From Lactuca virosa (Eukaryota; Streptophyta; Magnoliopsida; Asterales; Asteraceae): a stretch of DNA of 64,000 bases. The translations under genes and the position numbers were made by a program. The notes under the pieces are model-generated. The model did not search any database and was not told the origin of the DNA. It was given only the letters and a program-made list of their open reading frames with translations. The stretch is taken from contig CAKMRJ010005523.1 in assembly GCA_928212115.1 (NCBI GenBank), positions 146,014,190-146,078,189 of the forward strand, given 5' to 3'. This document shows positions 34,861 to 46,290 of this stretch, one piece after another. Within the stretch, counting starts at the first letter, position 1, and every line of letters begins with the position of its first letter.

Positions 34861-35235
34861 AAATATTATTTTGTCTGTTCGTACAAAATCATATCTTTAT
34901 GAATGTAATCACATATGATTTTATTATTTCTTAAACGTACAATAATATGCGATTAAATATTATTTTGTCTGTTCGTACAAAATCATATCTTTATGAATGT
35001 AATCACATATGATTTTATTATTTCTTAAACGTACAATCATATGTGATTAAATATTATTTTGTCTATTCGTACAGTATCATATCTTTATGAATGTAATCAC
35101 ATATGATTTTATTATTTCTTAGACGTACAATCATATGTGATTAAATATTATTTTGTCTGTTCGTACAAAATCATATCTTTATGAATGTAATCACATATGA
35201 TTTTATTATTTCTTAGACGTACAATAATATGTGAT
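34861..35235 (+). repeat. Four tandem units of about 93 bp in a copy B intron
   Basis: Units begin TAAATATTATTTTGTCTGTTCG near 34861, 34954, 35047 and 35141 (one with TCTATTCG). Each contains AATCACATATGATT and AATCATATGTGATT or a variant, so each unit is one pair of palindromes. Confidence 0.9.
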
Positions 35236-37233
35236 TAAAACTAATTATCACATTATTTAAACTTACAATCATATGTGATTAACAGTAATTATTAAAATTT
35301 TAAAATTATGGTTCTAATATTTTTCTAACTGTTATAACCATATATCAATTGCAGAATACTGCTGAACAAAAAAAAGATGAAGGTGAAAAAGAAAATCTGG
35401 TGAAAGATGCGCTAGATCCAAAAGCGAAGAACCACCCAAAGATAAAAATTGTGAATTCAAAAAATCGAAACAAAGAGTCTTTGCCTGATCTTACAGAAAA
35501 ACAAAATGTAACTCTGGAACATCGGCAATAAAGAAAGAAAAAACCAGCCGAAGTAAGGAGATCTCCATATAAAGAGAGAGCAATTTGCTTGAAAACAAAG
35601 TTAACAAAAGAAGAGGAAATGCTTGGTGAATGGTTGTTCCATTTGCAGGGAACTGTATAGTAAGTTATTAATATTTGATTAGCATTTACAAAAAATAAAC
35701 ATTAACATACTTGTTTAATATTAGTAAATCACATGTGATTATACATTCTAATCAGTGATTAATCATATATGATTAAAAAAATATCTTAAATATACTTGTT
35801 CAACATTATATTTACACTGAAATTACAATTTTTTTTATATTTACAGTGATCAACTGTTATTCACAATAAACAAAAGAGTCGTATTCCGATATGTATTTGA
35901 AAGTTTTTTTCCCGGAGAATATCTATTTTCAGATGTCATAGACTCATGGTCTGCACTGCTCAACTACAATGAGAAGGACCGAGACATTAATAATTCTCCA
36001 TACAGAGTTTTCTTGTCTATCCAAATGACTGTAAGTGAAACATATATGATTCTATCACTAAAATAATATTATCTATTTCAATTCATATATGATTATACAC
36101 TAAAACCACAAATCATTTAACATGTAGACAAAGTACATTGAGGATGAGCAACTTCCTAAACCAAAAAAAGATGACAAAAGGAAAAAGATTGACAAAAAAG
36201 TAAAAGAACAAATGGAAAAGGAAGCAAAGGAGAAAGATGAGTATAGATACAATCTATTCAAAAAATACTTTGTAGATTGGTTTTAATGGAGATGAATAAA
36301 AAATAAAATTGAAAGATGTTGATTTGGTAAGTTATTCAATATCAAATTATTCTTTATATATATTCATAAATATGGCAATAAATATTTAAATGCAGATATT
36401 CTTCCCTGTTTGTCGGGAAGAACACATGTTTCTCTACATTTTCAACATAAAAAATCCAAACATTGTCATCTTGGATAACAGCAGATCAGACGCAACTGTT
36501 GAAGGAAAGTACATGCCTCTACTTAAAAACCTGGTATGTAAAAAATCAACTATGATTAAATAAGAAAATCATATAATTAGATAAAATAAATCATATATGA
36601 ATAAATGACATGTGATTATATAAATAAATCACATGTGATTATATAAATAAATCACATGTGATTATACATTTGAATAAACATTTCAAATCATATCTGATTA
36701 TACATTTGAATTAAAAAATAATGAAAACATTATTTCATATTTGTAATCACATGTGATTATGTAAATATTAATAATATCTTTTTATGTTTAATTTTATGTG
36801 GTTAACTTTCTTATTTTTTTTATTTTTTTTTAATTTTCAGAAAAAATACTTCTTGAGATATCTGCATGAAATAAATCATCCAAGATGTTATGCCCTTCAA
36901 GACCCAAATATCAAACCACAAATACCAGATCTGTTATGTAAAACTAAACATAACAAAAGAGACTGTGGAATATTTGTGATGAGATACATGGAAACGTATA
37001 TGGCTCAACCAGAATACAAAACTAGATTCCCAAATGAAGGAGCTCAAGATGCACTGATTGATTTGGTGAGAACCAAATATGCTCATGCAGTGATAAATTC
37101 TGAGATTAATTTGATGAATGATGATGTCATGGAACTTGCACGTGAGTACAATAAACAAAATAAAGAGAAGAAAGAAAGCGATCAAAGAAATGCTTGTGTA
37201 GAAATCCATCAAAGGTTGAGTGATTGCCTATAA

Positions 37234-38428
37234 GGATAATGGAAGTCAAAGTGGTGAATGAGAAGATGAAGATGTGGGAAGAGGTTTGATGCGAAGGTCA
37301 AGATTCAAATACTGAAGTTTGAAAGACTTCTGTAAATGGATGATTTGATTGTTTGTTTATTTAGACAATGTTTAGTTTTCAATTACATGAATGCTTGCTA
37401 GTTTATTAAGACAATATATGATATCATGGATTTGTGAAAATTAGGTATAGATAAGTATTTTAACTGTAAATTAAAGTTTACAGAATGTTTCATTTTAAAT
37501 CACATATGACTTTGATATTTCGAATAGTTATAAAATGCCTTGTTCTTTGTACAATAAGATGTGATATCGACAATCACATGTGATTATATACGTAATCACA
37601 TGTGATTAGAAAAATAATCAAATATGATCATTGTATGGTTTATACTTCAACCACATATATATACATACACAAAAAGAAAAATCACATATGATTAAACATG
37701 TACACATTATAAAAATAATACTTATATTATCATGTGTACTATAGTTAGACTATCATGTGACATTATGATATTATAAAATCACATGTGATTATGTATATAA
37801 AAACATATGATATTATAAAATCACATATGAATTTGATATTTCTAACAGTTATAAAATGCCTTGTTCTTTGTACAATAAGATGTGATATCGACAATCACAC
37901 GTGATTATATACGTAATCACGTGTGATTAGAAAATAATCACATGTGATTAGAAAAATAATCAAATATGATCATTGTATATTTTATACTTCAACCACATAT
38001 GATTATCATGTGATTAGAAAAATAATATCGTATGTGCAATATATACATACACAAAAAGAAAAATCACATATGGTTAAACATGTACACATTATAAAAATAA
38101 TACTTATATTATCATGTGTAATATACTTAGATTATCATGTGCAAATTTGATATTGTTAAATCACATCTGATTATGTATATAAAAACATATGATATTATAC
38201 AATCACATGTGATTAAGATCTTTTATTAAAAGTTTATACTTATTATATAGACAAATTATTGAAACAAATCACATGTGATTATACTAGTAAAAATTTTAGA
38301 ATCACATATAATTATAAACAAACAACCAAAAAATTGAATGAGGAAAAATAAATTGAATCATAAATGATTATCATCTGTTATGAACATGGTTTACTTAAAA
38401 AATTGAAAACTAATAAAATGTCTATTCA
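37234..38428. other. Convergent spacer between Ulp1-like copy B and transposase
   Basis: No gene. Palindrome-rich. A block starting near TATAAAATGCCTTGTTCTTTG (37530 and 37853) with its following AATCACATGTGATT pair is duplicated about 325 bp apart. Confidence 0.7.
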
Positions 38429-41400
38429 TCAATTCTGAGCATTAAATCTACTTGGACAAGTACGCCTGTTGTGTGGTTCTCTTTTACCACATAATGAGCA
38501 TTTTCTGGTCTTCGTTTGAGCATTCATAACTGCTTTTTCAACTTCACCAATAAGCCTTTTCTTTCGTGATCCTTTATTATGTTGAACTTCTGGAACAAAA
38601 ATCTCGACTTCTTATGGAATAGTAACATTATAAAGTTTTTCAAGGATATCCGAATTTGTAATAGGCTTGTCACTTGAACAATTACTCTTCACCTCATTCA
38701 ACAAAATTTCTGTTTTTTCAGCCAAACATGCTAACTTCTGCTTATCATGTCTCACAATATCTAAAGCAGTTTCAACATTCAAAAATACTTCATTAACCAG
38801 TTTGGTAACTTCTTCATCCTCTTCATCAAAACGATCTCTCGACAACTGATAATTCAAAGATATTACATCCTTTGTCCATCGCCTAAGAATATATTGTTCC
38901 GGTATTTCATTAAAATTTTTGTCCATCAATACTCTAAAAGCATGTCTACAGAGAATACCAAACCGATTAAAATGTCCACAGGTGCAACTCACTTCTTTTT
39001 CATCATATTTTAGTTCCACCTGTAACAATAAAAAATCACATATGATTATACAAATAAAAATCACAGTCTTGTTTAATCACATGTGATTAAAATGTTTTAT
39101 ATACACAAAATATATCAATCACATATGATTACACACATGAAAACAATATACACACCAACGACATATGCACATTATCTTTATAATCACATGTGATTGATCA
39201 GATGAGTATGATATATAAACATATATAAATGATATAAATAAAAAAAATAAAATACCTTATATGTTGCTTTTACTTCGTGTTTTTGGTTCTTGTGAATAAC
39301 TTTAAAAATTTCCCATCCATCTCCCTCCCCTAAATCTTTAACCTCACAAAACCAACCTCCTTTATAAATCTCCTTTTGAACTTCAAAAAAAACTTTGCTA
39401 GTATACACCTTTGCTGCATGTTGTTCTATCATACGTGGTGACCTCCAAGAATACTTTGCTCCCTTGGTCTTACGATCAAGTTCACGTTGTGTATAACATT
39501 GTTTTTTAATGGCAGCGTCATAATTCATCATGAAATTTAGAAAGAAATTTTCAGTTTCTGAATATGTATTGAAAAATGAATTGATACTCTCAGACCTTGA
39601 TGTTGTCTTCATCAACCCACACCTTGGAAAATCATTGAAATATGCAGGTACCCATGCTTCCTTATTTTCAAAAATATCTTTAAACCATTTCTCATCTTCA
39701 AGATTAAATTCTTTCATCAAAAGTTCCCAACTCCTCTCGAAAATATGACGCTCGATATAAATGTCCCAAACAAGTTTATTGAACCTTTTCTTGAAATTCG
39801 TGCTTTTAAGAAATTCCACAGATAGCTGTAATAATCACATGTGATTCAAACATTATAAATTAATATTAAAATATAAAGGTAAAAATCACATCACATAACT
39901 TTAAATCCTTTAATCATATGTGATTATAAATGTAATCACATATGATTTCGAATAATCATGTGTTTTTATACTCATAATCATTTATGATAGAATAAACATA
40001 TGATTTAGAAAATCACATCTGATTACAATATTGAAACAAAATCACATATGATTTAAATATGTAAACATTAGAAAACAAATCACATATGATTCAAATCTGT
40101 TCAATTGAAAAATCATATGTGATTTAAAAATATATGTTATGTAAAATCACATGTGATTTAAAAAAATGTACCTTTTTTGGCAGTTTCTTCATGATATGCC
40201 ACATGCACAATCTGTGCTTGGATTGAGAAAAAACAGACTCAACTGCTTGCTTTAATGCTGCATCTTGATCAGTTAAAACAAGTAATGGTTGTTTATTTGA
40301 ATGAGCCTTCATAAATTGCTCAAGAAGCCATTTATACGAATCCACATCCTCCGTGCTTAACAACCCGGCTCCAACAGTAACAGATGATTTATGATGATCA
40401 ATGACAGTGAATGGAACAAACACCAATGAATACCTATTTCATGTAATAATCAAAATAAGATTAAAAATATTTATAACATAAAAATAAATAACATAAGAAT
40501 ACTTGATAATAAATGATAAATCACATATGATTATAATCAAAATCACATTACAAATACTTGATGAGAAATTATTCAATCACATATGATTACAATCATCATC
40601 ACATCAGTATACTTCAGAGTACTTATTAAGCATTGATAAATCATATGTGATTTGAAAATAACTACATCAGACTAGTTGTAAAGCATTAATCAATCATCAA
40701 TCTCATATGAATATGATCAATCAGATATGATTATAATCATAATCAAAATACCATACATGTTCAGCATTAGTCAATCATATATCATTACAATAATAATCAC
40801 ATTAGTATAATTATTGAAAAAATATAAATCACATCTGATTATAAACATAAATACATAAAAAAAACTTACTTATTTGTACGAAATGTTGCATCAAGTGACA
40901 TAACATCTCCAAATTCACTGTAGTGTGCTTTATCTGTTTCATCGGCCCAAAACATTGCATTTAATACATTATTCTCATCACATCTATAAAAAACGAATAA
41001 TTCGGATAGTTGTTTTTCCGATCATTCATCTTGTTCACAATAAGTTGAGCATCTCTGAATCCAATAATTGAGCCCATATCCCTCTTAAAATTTCTGTAAT
41101 CTACAGCCTTGCCCCTTACATATTGAAAACCACCTTTCAAAGTTGATTTCAGTTTGTAAGCTTTTGTAGCACCCACTTTTGCAGTAGACGCCCGAACAAT
41201 GAACTCCTTGTCAGAGTATGAAAGAGTCCTTGTACTTTTCAAATGAAATGTATCTTCAAGCTCGTGGTTGTGATTTTCTTGAAACTTATCAAACTTATAC
41301 TCACTTGTTCCTTTGACACGTTTCACAATAATTTTAGCTTTACAATCTGTAACCCTGTAGATTGTATTACGTTCTGTTGGATTCAATTTTGGTTTACCCA

Positions 41401-42627
41401 TCCTGTTACAAACCAAAAACCTATGCTTTATTATATCACCAACTTTCCTTAATGTGTTCAAACGAACATCAAAACCAGCTTTCTCTGCATATCTTTTATA
41501 AAAATTAATTCCCTCATCCACATCTTTGAACCTCATTTCCTTAGTAGGTTTAAACTCTTCAGAAACATCTGGTTTGATATCATGTAGAGCCTCTGACATA
41601 TAAAACTCTGATACACAACTTGAACTATTTGAATTTCCATCATTAAAAGAATTAGAACAGTCACCTGTATGATCAAATATAGAAAACATTTTAATAATAT
41701 ATTATTATAAAATAAACACTTGAATATACATAAATCAAAACAATATAAAATCACATGTGATTAATAATGAATTTGTTATATAATCATATATGATTAAAAT
41801 AAATAATTGAACATATATAAAAAATGGATAATCAGATATGATTAACACTATATTAAACATAATTATAAAAAAAACTAATTAATAATTACAAAAAATTAAC
41901 AAAATAGATTAAATCAACAATAATGAATTACTTATAATCACATCTGATTATCTAAGGAATTCATTATTAATCAAATGTGATTGTATAAGGAATTCATTAT
42001 CAATCACATGTGATTGTACATTACATACATTGATATATATTCAATTCTAAAAAACATTAATAATAAACTACTAATTAATAATCACATAAGATTAACAAAA
42101 ACGATTAAATCAAAAATAATGAATTACTTATAATCACATGTGATTATATAAGGAATTCATTATTACTCACATGTGATTGTATAAGGAATTCATTATCAAT
42201 CACATGTGATTGTACATTACATACATTGATATATATTCAATTCTAAAAAACGTTAATAATGAACTACTAATTAATAATCACATAAGATTAACAAAAAAGA
42301 TTAAATCAACAATAATGAATTACTTATAATCACATGTGATTATATAAGGAATTCATTATTACTCACATGTGATTGTATAATGAATTCATTATCAATCACA
42401 TGTGATTGTACATTACATACATTGATATATATTCAATTCTAAAAAACATTAATAATTAAAAAAATGATATATAATAATAATAAAATAAATAAGTATTTAA
42501 TTTTTTTTACCTGAAACACTAAGTTTTGGATTTGATGACTTGAATGTTCAACATCTTCATTAACTTCTTCATTACTAATTTCATTTTCATTTCTGAAGAA
42601 ATTAACATTATCGCTTGTAAAAGACAT
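38429..42627 (-). pseudogene. FAR1/FRS-type MULE transposase (MURA), multi-exon, minus strand
   Basis: Exons, minus strand: 42627-42511 (MSFTSDNVNF), about 41664-40870, 40436-40172, 39825-39256 and 39019-38429. Domains in order: FAR1 DNA-binding region (GINFYKRYAEKAGFDVR ... HNHEL), MULE transposase DDE core (MSLDATFRTN, VLTDQDAAL, CMWHIMKKLP), the RSESINSFF block, SWIM zinc finger (CTCGHFNRFGILCRHAF) and a C-terminal CSLCG...HNRRTCP knuckle. It would cut and join the MULE ends. Damage: a one-base shift in a T run near 40987, and TAA at 38612-38614 after which about 60 more residues remain readable. The exon 1-2 junction is not in frame with the site I see, so exon 2's start is uncertain. Confidence 0.88.
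41900..42450. repeat. Three tandem units of about 190 bp in the first transposase intron
   Basis: Each unit contains AATAATGAATTACTTATAATC, two AAGGAATTCATTAT words and three palindromes (AATCACATCTGATT/AATCACATGTGATT types). Units start near 41920, 42112 and 42310. Confidence 0.88.
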
Positions 42628-43472
42628 TATGAAACAATAGAACCTGTCATTAACAACATAAATAATTATTATTACAAAATATATTAATAATATATGATTT
42701 AAAAAACTATAACATATAATGTAAATATTCAAAAAAAATTATGATTATAACATATATCAATCATATGTGATTTTAAAAATATATGACTAAAACATTTATG
42801 ATTATAACATATATTAATCATATATGATTGAAAGAATTGTATTATACTTTATAACAAATACAAGATTTTTGTCATCGTCAAATCAGCCCCCTACTTATTA
42901 AAAAATTCTAAGAGGACTTTCATCAAACAGTTGGTGTGCAACACAAAAAACTCCAAATCAATGTGAAATATCAGTACATGATGATCCCATTTTCATTCAA
43001 ACACACAAATCACAAATTAAATTACCAGTGAAACGAAATCGGAGAGGATAAGATAGGGGCGGTATCCGATAACTTTGTTTTCCGAATAGTTGATTTCGTA
43101 TCCTTCTATTTCAGATCTGGTGAAAACAAATTTGGTATGTGATGAAACAATATGAGAGAGTAAATGAGAGGGAGGTGGTTTCCGAAAAGGTGGTTTCACG
43201 ACTGATTCAAGGAGGTGGTACAGGGAGGCGTTTCAAGAAGATGAAAGCCGGAAAAAGATATTTTCTGACGATAATACGAGTAGAGATGGAGGGAGAGGAA
43301 AGAGTTGGCTGATTCAGGCGAGTGTTCCAACGATTACGACGATTCCGACGATTCCGACGACGGACGCTCACTCCGGTACTGGTCCGGTGGTCTAATTGGG
43401 TGGTGCAAGTTCAAAAACGGCTGAGAGACGTCATAGTAGGGTGGGGCCTTTTGTATTAGTCTAATTAAAAAA
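42628..43472 (-). promoter_or_regulatory. Upstream region of the transposase gene inside the right MULE end
   Basis: About 0.85 kb between the transposase ATG and the right inverted repeat. Palindromes thin out after 42830, and the last ~400 bases are GC-richer, with short repeats ACGATTCCGACG near 43336-43360. It must contain the transposase promoter if that gene is expressed (inference). No clear TATA box chosen. Confidence 0.45.
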
Positions 43473-43514
43473 TGCTCTCAAATGTTCTCACGGGAAAAAT
43501 GTTCTCATTGGAAC
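43473..43514 (-). repeat. Right terminal inverted repeat of the MULE
   Basis: Inverted partner of 14222-14261, with differences in the outer 8 bases and a two-base indel in the middle. Both ends contain two GAGAACATTT words, perhaps transposase-binding subrepeats (inference). Confidence 0.85.
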
Positions 43515-43525
43515 ATAACTCTCTC

Positions 43526-43526
43526 T

Positions 43527-43576
<50 letters not shown>

Positions 43577-43631
43577 CTATATATATATATTATTATAGAG
43601 CTAGATATAGAGAGAGAGAGAGAGAGAGGAC

Positions 43632-43668
<37 letters not shown>

Positions 43669-43672
43669 TCAA
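43526..43672. repeat. Composite microsatellite (CT)n-(TA)n-(GA)n at the right end of the MULE
   Basis: CT repeats, then TA repeats, then GA repeats lie immediately outside the right inverted repeat, able to fold back on themselves. Confidence 0.95.
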
Positions 43673-44098
43673 TGGGATGACTAATTATTATGTGGATGTA
43701 GGCACCAATCATATTTAAGAAAAAAATTAATTAATTTATAAAATTATATAATGGTAATTTTGTAACATTATGTGTAATCCTTTTTATAAACCAAAAATAA
43801 ATTAGAATATATATGGAAAATCCCTTAAATAATGGGTCATTTACCATTAAATCTTTGCTACATCTCAAGAACCCTACGCCACCTAATCTCATCTGCACCG
43901 ATTCACACTTACCTCCATTTTTCCAGCGTCAGTGGCCTTCACCAAAAATGATGCAGAGGATAGATCACCATACGATTCTAGAGGAAGATGAGATATTTTT
44001 GCTTATCTGCCTGCAAATAGAAGAGGCAGAGAGGGGATCTTCGTCTCTGGTGCGTGCCTCTCCACTGTATATACATATTCATAATGAAATCAATTGAA

Positions 44099-44142
44099 GC
44101 GTATATACATATTCAGAATGAAATCAATACATTCTATCAGCA
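44099..44142 (+). repeat. Direct repeat flanking the LRR fragment (left copy)
   Basis: GTATATACATATTCAGAATG and the following ~24 bases recur at about 44937-44981. The TTTTTATTTTGTGTT word next to it also recurs at 44912. The two copies bracket the LRR fragment, as if it were inserted into or duplicated with this sequence. Confidence 0.8.
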
Positions 44143-44252
44143 TGAAATCAATACATTTTTATTTTGTGTTGTTTGATTTCTCATCTTGTTGTCACTGTGT
44201 TGTTTGATTTCTGGAAAAGCTGCGGAATTTTCAGAGATATCAACTTCTGGAG

Positions 44253-44905
44253 TTGAAGAACACCATTGTTAACCATCATAACATGATCTCAACCTGGAAA
44301 TCTTCAAACCCAAATCACTGTTCTTGGTTTGGAATCACGTGCAATTCACATGGTAGGGTTTCTGAGTTGAGGATACCAGGAGGTAATTTTGTTCATTCTG
44401 GTTCTTGTTTGAGAAGTAAATATTCTGATCTTGCATTGCATGGTTCTGGGATTGTTAGGGATTGTTCTTCGTTAAAGAAAGGGAGATTTTTAGGTGGTAA
44501 AATGTCGAATGTAATTGAGAAATTTTCAAAGCTTAGGGTTCTATCATTTCCATTTGATGAATTTAGGGGTGAACTACCTAATGGGGTCTGGGGGTTAACG
44601 AAACTTGAAGTGATTGACATCGAAGGGAATTCGATTAGTGTAAATTTATCTACAATCAATTCCAACAACTTGAAGAATTTGCAAGTTTTAATCTAGGGTT
44701 CAACAAATTATTTGGAGAAATCCCTAATTCTCTCTCAGAATATGAAGTTTTAAGCTTCTTAAATCTTGCTGGAAACCAAATCGAAGGGTATGCCCTTAAT
44801 TTTCTTGGTAACTTTGTGAAGTTAAAAGGGATTAATCTGTCATCAAATCAATTTATCGGATCATTAGCAGATGAATTCTGGAATAATTGTCATGTTCTTG
44901 AGATG
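44253..44905 (+). pseudogene. Fragment of an LRR receptor-like kinase (RPK2-like ectodomain)
   Basis: Encodes an N-terminal LRR cap and about four leucine-rich repeats. Visible landmarks: HHNMISTWKSSNPNHCSWFGITCNS-type cap with paired cysteines, LHGSGIVRDC, FSKLRVLSFPFDEFRGELP, LEVIDIEGN, then (other frame) GFNKLFGEIPNSLS, LNLAGNQIEG and INLSSNQFIGSL. The order and the VRDC element recall Arabidopsis RPK2/TOADSTOOL2, judged from memory. A frameshift at about 44690 and the loss of everything after 44905 (more LRRs, membrane segment, kinase) make it a pseudogene. No start codon or signal peptide is recognisable. Confidence 0.75.
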
Positions 44906-44981
44906 AGGCATTTTTATTTTGTGTTTCAACTGAAGTGTATATACATATTCAGAATGAAATCAATACATTCTATCAGCATTA

Positions 44982-45464
44982 CATGCTTCTAGGTGCTGCA
45001 TAAGAAAAAAAAAGACAAGGAAGAAGGATATTTTGATACTAAAAAAAGAAAAAAAAGATAAAGAAGAATGATATTTTGATACTCTTGATGAATAAGGAAG
45101 ATAAGCAACAAAAGATTATGGTTTCTGGAGTTACTCCCACTTGCAACTTCATGGATCCAGAGCAAAAAAAAAAATATTAGAATTTGATTTTATGAAAGAT
45201 ATTCTCAAAGAATGTCATTCTCACAAAATGTATTCTCATTCATTCTTAAAGAATTACTGAAGAATGTTTTTTAAGGTTTTCTTTTTGATGTAATACTTTT
45301 TACATGATTTCATGATTATTCTTAGAAGAATGATATTTTTTTATTTTATGTCATTATATTCTGTTAGAATATGCATATTGTATTCTGTTAGAATAGTTAT
45401 TCTTATGCTATGTTGATACATGTATGTTCATTCTTTAATGTTGGTTCTTGAAGTTATGTATGTT
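44982..45464. other. AT-rich stretch without a gene
   Basis: Short repeats of a GAATGATATTTTGATACT word and no coding signal. It is the flank of the following LTR. Confidence 0.5.
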
Positions 45465-45662
45465 TGTGACAACCCGAAATTTTTTGCCTCGTAAGCCCCA
45501 CCATTCAATTCAACCGAGTGTCAGACCCATTTCTGCTATCTTTTAGCATTGTTTAGAGTCTGTTTAAGGATTCAAAACTCAGTACAATCAAGCTATGGGC
45601 TCAGGGAAGTGTCAGCTTAAGTTCTTCGCGTTGAAATCGAGCCGAACACTCCATCCAAGGGA

Positions 45663-46290
45663 GTGTACGGCCGTACACCCATGTTGACCTTAGACCCACC
45701 CCCCATATGAAGGGTATCCCTCCATTTCTTGTCATTACTCTCATTTCCAAGTCTAGAAATTGGATTCTCTCTCAACTATCATCGAGTTCTTCATCCTAGA
45801 TCATAAAAAACGTAAGTGATTCTTCCATCCTTGTGTTGTTATCCTTCTTAATCATGTATCACCCTTTCATTTCATCCATGGAAATCATCTTTTTGGGTAG
45901 ATCTTCAAGATCTTCATCTTTCACCAAGAACACCAAGAACACACACTTGTTCTTGGTGGCCGTGAACCCTCCTTGAGCCTCCAAATCGTAAGTATCCTTT
46001 CCCTATGCTTAGTACACGTTAAGATCTCTTGTTAAACACCTTAGAAACGACCATTTTGCAAGAACAAAAGGAGTGTACGACCGTACACCCTTGTATGGCC
46101 ATACAACCCTCAAAACACTCCAAAAGGCCCTCCAAAATGAGAACTTAGTGCACATTCTTGTTGAGCAATAGACCCTCTAGCTTCCCCATTGTTCAAACAC
46201 CCTCTTGTGCATATTTTACCATGAGTGTACAGCCGTACACTCCATGGCCGTACACCCATGTCTGTACACTCCATGGTTAGGCCGTATACA
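45663..46290. repeat. GTGTACGGCCGTACAC palindrome cluster in LTR III
   Basis: A perfect 16-base palindrome lies at 45663-45678. Near-perfect copies are at 46073-46088 and 46225-46240. TTGTATGGCCATACAA (perfect) is at 46091-46106, and half-copies follow to 46290. Confidence 0.9.

Larger units (their letters stand above)
29510..37233 (+). pseudogene. MULE gene copy B: Ulp1/C48 (SUMO-protease-like) cysteine peptidase, multi-exon
   Basis: Exon 1 is 29510-29555 (MSSKKEITPSK). Small Lys-rich exons follow at 30124, 30438, 30571 and about 30740-30901. The N-terminal conserved domain is at about 31292-31890 (RCTPGALL, MGFGGIL, LGFPLG, NIDWCSYLIDCL), then 32071-32250, 32356-32575 and a series of acidic exons (32642-34580). 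The C-terminal region is at 35355, 35850-36030, 36127 onwards, 36396-36533 and 36841-37233. Catalytic residues of the C48 family are visible: EEHMFLYIF with His, VILDN with Asp, and KRDCGIFVMRYME with Cys. Damage: one-base deletion near 31435, TAA at 35529, stop/frameshift around 36283-36300. Ulp1-like genes are known passengers or components of some plant MULEs. The substrate of this protein is unknown. Confidence 0.82.
14222..43514. mobile_element. Giant Mutator-like DNA transposon (MULE) with Ulp1-like and FAR1-transposase genes
   Basis: It is delimited by matching inverted ends (14222-14261 and 43473-43514). Inside are two tandem Ulp1-like genes on + (14504-28014 and 29510-37233) and a FAR1/MURA transposase on - (38429-42627), converging at about 37.2-38.4 kb, the classical autonomous Mutator layout. 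Its length is 29.3 kb, or about 19.7 kb after subtracting the Ty3 insertion at 18379-28003. Introns and spacers are saturated with the palindrome AATCACATGTGATT and variants. A 9-11 bp target duplication cannot be recognised, because both ends abut microsatellites. The genes carry frameshifts and stops, so this copy is probably non-autonomous now. Confidence 0.85.

Noticed and set aside
14900..42850. Regularly spaced short repeats as a CRISPR-like array
   Set aside because: The spacing is irregular, the motif is only 14 bp and palindromic, and it spans introns of a plant transposon.
43813..44097. 94-aa frame before the LRR fragment
   Set aside because: No recognisable domain, a TATA-rich neighbourhood and no link to the LRR frame.
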